Positions 61,301-64,000 of a DNA stretch of 64,000 nt are shown piece by piece. Origin of the DNA: DATGWF01 sp035299585 (GTDB taxonomy: Bacteria; Actinomycetota; Actinomycetes; Actinomycetales; Microbacteriaceae); contig DATGWF010000077.1 in assembly GCA_035299585.1 (NCBI GenBank), positions 1-64,000 on the forward strand, given 5' to 3'. Below the pieces are notes generated by a model that saw only the letters and a list, made by a program, of their open reading frames with translations, did not search any database and was not told the DNA's origin. Positions within the stretch are counted from its first letter, which is position 1. The number at the start of each line of letters is the position of its first letter. The translations under genes and the position numbers were made by a program.

Positions 61301-64000
61301 TCGACCGACACCATCCGAATGTGGGTGTCGAACGGAACCGAGTACATCCCCATTGCGAACGGATCGAACGTTGAGTTCCACTACTACGGATACGTCGGTT
61401 CGAGCCAGACCTGGGCAAACGCACGCAACACGAGCAACGCCGGTGCCGCACGTACCATCGACGGCGAATCATTGGCGGCGGGCACGTCGTTCTTGGCAAC
61501 GGCGCGCTATCGCGCCGAAGACCTGTATCTGAAGTCGCTCAATTCGAGCTCGGCCTGGTTGAGCGCGGCCGACTTCAGCACGGTCGATGGGAGCAATGCG
61601 GAAGGCTCCTGGAAGTGGTACGGCGCCGACGCGAACGGCAACACGGGCGTGCAGTTCTGGTCCGGCGGGCAGGCGGGGTCGTCGGTCGGTGGCGAATACC
61701 AGAACTGGGTTGCGTCGGCTGCGACCACCCTGCTCGAACCCAACGGAGGCACCGGCGAGAACTGCCTCGGCTACAACGGTGGCGGCACGTTCAACACCGC
61801 GCCGACCTCGGGAGTGGCCTGGAACGACTTTGGCTGCACGGGAACCACGACCGGGTATTACTGGGAAGCATTCAAGACGGGTGCGCCGTATGGGTCGAAC
61901 ACCTCGAACCCCGGCGCGAGCAACTATGCCGCACCCGCGGTGTCGTCCACCATTTCCGTCGCGGCTCCCGTCGCCGCACCGACCGGCCTCACGGCAACGA
62001 GTGCGACCGCCGGTCAGATCGACCTGAGCTGGACAGCCCCCGCCGGTGTGAACGGCATCACCAGCTATTCGATTCAAACCACGACCGACGGCTCCACCTG
62101 GACGGAGACCCGCACCACCGCATCGACGGCGACGACCCACACCCTGACGGGACTCACGAGCGGCACCTATTACCACATCCGTGTCGCCGCAATCACGGCG
62201 AACGGCACGGGCTCGTACGCCTCGACGTACTTCACGCCCAACGGCGGGAACCGCATCAGTGCGACGACCAACACGGCGAAGACCATCACTACGATGCAGG
62301 TGGATACCGCCATCGGTTCGACGCGCTACGTGCGCGTCGTGCTTCGCGCCACGAACGCCGGTGCCACCCTCAAACTCGCCGGATCGACCGCAAACATCGG
62401 CGCCCAGCGAGGAACCGCGAACGCGGCAAGCCTCAGCGCCGCCGGGCAGATGATCGGTCTGACCGGAACCGTCGCGAACGTCAACCTCGCACTCCAGGGT
62501 CTCAGCTACACCGGACCGGGTTCCGCGACGACGGACTCGATTGCGATGTGGGTCTCCGCGGGAACGACCGCGAGTACCCCGCGGGATTTCGTGCCCGTCG
62601 TGAACAGCCGAGGCGAGGTGGAATTCCACTACTTCGGATTCACCAACAGCACCCTCACATGGCAGGGGGCATTCAACGCGGCCGCCGCCGACTCCACCCA
62701 GATCAACGGCGTCAATGCTCCGGGCAAGTTCCTCGCCACGCTCGAGAGCCTCGATCAGCAGGTCGCCGCCATGCAGTACTACACCAATGGCGCCTGGCTC
62801 GGCGGCGGTGACTACACGGCCGTGAACTCGGCGAACGCGGACGGCGCATGGTACTGGCTCGGCCCTGACACGGGCGTGACCCAGTTCTACAGCGGAAGCA
62901 ACGCGAGCGGCACTGGCGGCATCGTGGGCGGATCGTTTGTCGCCTGGGGCGCGAGCAACTCGACAACACAGCAGGAGCCCAACAACGGCGTCCAGCAAAA
63001 CTGTCTGGCGACAATCGCCACCCCGAACGCCCTCACCAACTCTGGATTCGTTGCGGTCTCGGCCGTTGGCGGTTACGCCTGGGACGACGGCTCGTGTACC
63101 AGCACCCAATCGTCATATGTCTGGGAATACGTCTCGAACGAACCCGTCGGTGGCGCGACCCCGGGCGACAACTACGCGACCATGACGGCGCAGGCCGTTG
63201 TGGTCAACCCCAATGCCGATGCGCCCACCGCCGTCACCGCGAACGCTGCCGGGTCGACGGCCGTCGCGGTCGGCTGGACAAGCCCGACCGTCTACGACTC
63301 CAACCCGCTCACCGGCTACACCGTCCAGTATTCGACGAGCTCGAGCTTCACTTCGCCATCGTCATTCGCAACGGGCTCGACCTCGCCGTTCGCACTCGTG
63401 ACCGGGCTCACCGCGAACACGACCTACTATTTCCGCGTCTTCGCGACCGGTTCCGGTTGGACGGGCCTCACCAGCGCCGCGACCGGGGCCGTCACCACCC
63501 CATCGAGCGCAACCAGCATCACCATTGTCAGCTCGGGCGGTGCCGCCGCGAGCGCGTACAGCCTGACCGGTGGCATTGTGACCGTGAAGACCGGCACGAG
63601 CGTGAGCATCAATGCGGCGGACGTGGTCACGCAGCTTGGCGCCCGTGATGTGCAGATTGCCGCGGACTCCGTCACGATCAACGCTGCCCTCGCGTGGACT
63701 GCCAACACCCGACTCACTCTCGGCTTGTCGAGCGCCTCGACGGTGAACGTCAATGCCGATATCTCGTCGGGCTCCGCGACCGCCGGAGTCGCCATCTTGC
63801 CGGCGGCCTGTGCGTTCAGTTCCGCTGGTAGCTACTCGGGCTGTTACTCGCTCGATGTCAAGAGCGGTGCCAACATTGCCCTCAGTGGAGCGACGCCCAC
63901 ACTCGCAATCGGCGGCCAGGCGTACACCGTGCTGAATACGGCCGCGCAGGTTCGGGCACTCAGCAGTAACGCGGGCACTGGCCTGTATGCAGTGACGAAC
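58397..64000 (+). CDS. Giant modular secreted adhesin-like protein, 3'-truncated
   Basis: One uninterrupted frame of 1,868 codons runs to the window end. In order: Arg-containing signal peptide (about 1-42); LamG/concanavalin-like domain (about 51-278, WYHVGFTIDASGNAQLYVNG); InlB-type repeat (about 283-358, FTRTGYSFAGWATNANGTG); Ig-like domain (361-453). Then three units of about 410 residues follow, each of a cadherin-like beta module, a C-type-lectin-like domain and a fibronectin III domain: 454-869, 873-1280 and 1282-1702. A beta-helix-like, hemagglutinin-type region starts near 1705. The composition is rich in Thr, Ser, Gly, Ala and Asn. The start follows TACCCT (58385-58390) by 6 nt, a leaderless pattern. 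A surface adhesin or glycan-binding role is inferred; the C-terminus and any anchor are not visible. Confidence 0.88.
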   Translation, partial: MRWLTATAVSARLRAGAAAVATLALVASGLVVESGVDADGAWGAPTRVASNLLINLDGNDTTSLAASSPTSWNSIAPASSLVSSTLRNVTRYNSGGIGGLTLPAAGQAAGGAAFVAGTGAVAGAQSADMWINPSNLNTGWNIIASRWFSDSAGSSAAVQDWHFAIFVSGSTGLLRLDTTSRTGSNPIYGSQTFPTTGANVWYHVGFTIDASGNAQLYVNGRADGSATVANAITGSSSAQLWVGDQRGGMGSFPGVISKFRIYNTALTAAQMQQNYQAEGSLYGYPVVTFKSNYSGGPADTFQNVGYNVATALTGNTFTRTGYSFAGWATNANGTGTTYANGANITTTSTSGVDLYAQWALNPVSPTVSGTPRVGQALTGTAGVSTAPSVTSSYQWQRSVDGSTGWTDIAGATAISYTAVTADAGNFLRLRQTITDGTVSASGTSTNTTVVLSANSAAATAGVNNAVTDLIPAVPNDSNVVNVTIVSSNLSTGRLKWNATPANLTGVLGADPNTTGWIPKETHSSTWATAGFPILSFRGTGADVRTAMATLNYTSTTVQTDTLRIYVNSGSSQDAHALNYIPIVDNGNQLTFHYYAFQTQTARIWTDTQAYLQGLTDIGTGVVSPNKWHLMTPRYWIEDSRGWGLSAWAGRPAANNVLLGGTANAGSSSWYYPAGTDGYTSQSIFSVNATAQTGFYGATWYPQDAGTSVSRGMEYWCNSCTMSNGNISGTGTFFAWDDIPRDTTAIGAYIAETWSSTPLATSTSSTAAQTVRTVVGPDAPTGLSATPSTSTSVTLNWTAPASTGTDPVTDYTIQTSSDQSTWTTFADGVSSATTATVTGLMTGQTYWFRVAAVTSTGGAYSTTASAFTTLTGNTNALGGYSVPSNLTGTIRVLLWSSNPNGKLSVTSATNIDGGIRNTANYPDTNAYTPINGFNPATILSAGRMIGLVDTSASELNAALATLKYSSATASTDTIRMWVSNGTEYIPIANGSNVEFHYYGYVGSSQTWANARNTSNAGAARTIDGESLAAGTSFLATARYRAEDLYLKSLNSSSAWLSAADFSTVDGSNAEGSWKWYGADANGNTGVQFWSGGQAGSSVGGEYQNWVASAATTLLEPNGGTGENCLGYNGGGTFNTAPTSGVAWNDFGCTGTTTGYYWEAFKTGAPYGSNTSNPGASNYAAPAVSSTISVAAPVAAPTGLTATSATAGQIDLSWTAPAGVNGITSYSIQTTTDGSTWTETRTTASTATTHTLTGLTSGTYYHIRVAAITANGTGSYASTYFTPNGGNRISATTNTAKTITTMQVDTAIGSTRYVRVVLRATNAGATLKLAGSTANIGAQRGTANAASLSAAGQMIGLTGTVANVNLALQGLSYTGPGSATTDSIAMWVSAGTTASTPRDFVPVVNSRGEVEFHYFGFTNSTLTWQGAFNAAAADSTQINGVNAPGKFLATLESLDQQVAAMQYYTNGAWLGGGDYTAVNSANADGAWYWLGPDTGVTQFYSGSNASGTGGIVGGSFVAWGASNSTTQQEPNNGVQQNCLATIATPNALTNSGFVAVSAVGGYAWDDGSCTSTQSSYVWEYVSNEPVGGATPGDNYATMTAQAVVVNPNADAPTAVTANAAGSTAVAVGWTSPTVYDSNPLTGYTVQYSTSSSFTSPSSFATGSTSPFALVTGLTANTTYYFRVFATGSGWTGLTSAATGAVTTPSSATSITIVSSGGAAASAYSLTGGIVTVKTGTSVSINAADVVTQLGARDVQIAADSVTINAALAWTANTRLTLGLSSASTVNVNADISSGSATAGVAILPAACAFSSAGSYSGCYSLDVKSGANIALSGATPTLAIGGQAYTVLNTAAQVRALSSNAGTGLYAVTN

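Overview
The window is high-GC chromosomal DNA with short intergenic gaps and many 4-bp ATGA or 1-bp stop/start overlaps. Gene content points to an actinomycete of the order Micrococcales, probably Microbacteriaceae. Supporting signs are a RamB-type acetate regulator, GTP-dependent PEP carboxykinase, a Corynebacterium GapB-like long GAPDH, an IdeR/DtxR iron box, LAxTG (class E) sorting signals and many apparently leaderless genes. This family-level placement is inference. I see no insertion sequence, prophage, CRISPR array or rRNA; one tRNA (Lys, UUU) is present.

Layout. 1-6.1 kb: 5'-truncated D-Ala-D-Ala carboxypeptidase, long GAPDH, a LAxTG surface protein, a small membrane protein and ramB. 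6.1-8.0 kb: pckG, divergent from ramB across an intergenic region holding two similar 11-bp boxes. 8.2-15.0 kb (minus): siderophore importer (binding protein, two permeases, ATPase) behind an 18/19 IdeR box, with a siderophore-interacting flavoreductase and an exporter-fold ABC protein upstream. 15.0-19.1 kb: riboflavin operon ribD-ribE-ribBA-ribH behind an FMN riboswitch. 19.1-21.9 kb: trpS, xthA and a YihY-family gene. 22.0-31.5 kb: fructose PTS operon fruR-fruK-IIA-IIB-IIC-ptsH, divergent ptsI, then glpD, glpK and a DUF1801 gene. 31.7-35.2 kb: sdhCDAB (minus). 35.3-36.4 kb: mannose-1-phosphate guanylyltransferase. 36.6-44.6 kb: BMP-type nucleoside ABC importer followed by cdd, deoA and add. 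44.6-48.2 kb: heterodimeric ABC exporter. 48.2-49.9 kb: small genes (alkyltransferase-like protein, GNAT, YrdB, one unknown). 49.9-53.1 kb: one-carbon cluster, purU facing glyA-folD, with a ZTP riboswitch in the glyA leader. 53.1-58.3 kb: accessory genes (LacI regulator, PAS-only protein, GNAT, small membrane proteins, second LAxTG protein, tRNA-Lys). 58.4-64.0 kb: a very large modular secreted protein that runs off the window.

Functional links. Sugar phosphotransfer (EI, HPr, fructose EII) sits next to glycerol catabolism. Nucleoside import is linked directly to deamination and phosphorolysis. The folate enzymes that make and remove one-carbon units share one divergent control region.

Most notable. 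The terminal surface protein has LamG-like and InlB-type modules, then three roughly 410-residue repeats that each contain a C-type-lectin-like domain; two of these carry EPN and WND/WDD sugar-site motifs. Twelve genes share a TANNNT element 6-7 nt before the start codon, the signature of leaderless transcription. Both riboswitch leaders offer plausible mutually exclusive pairings.
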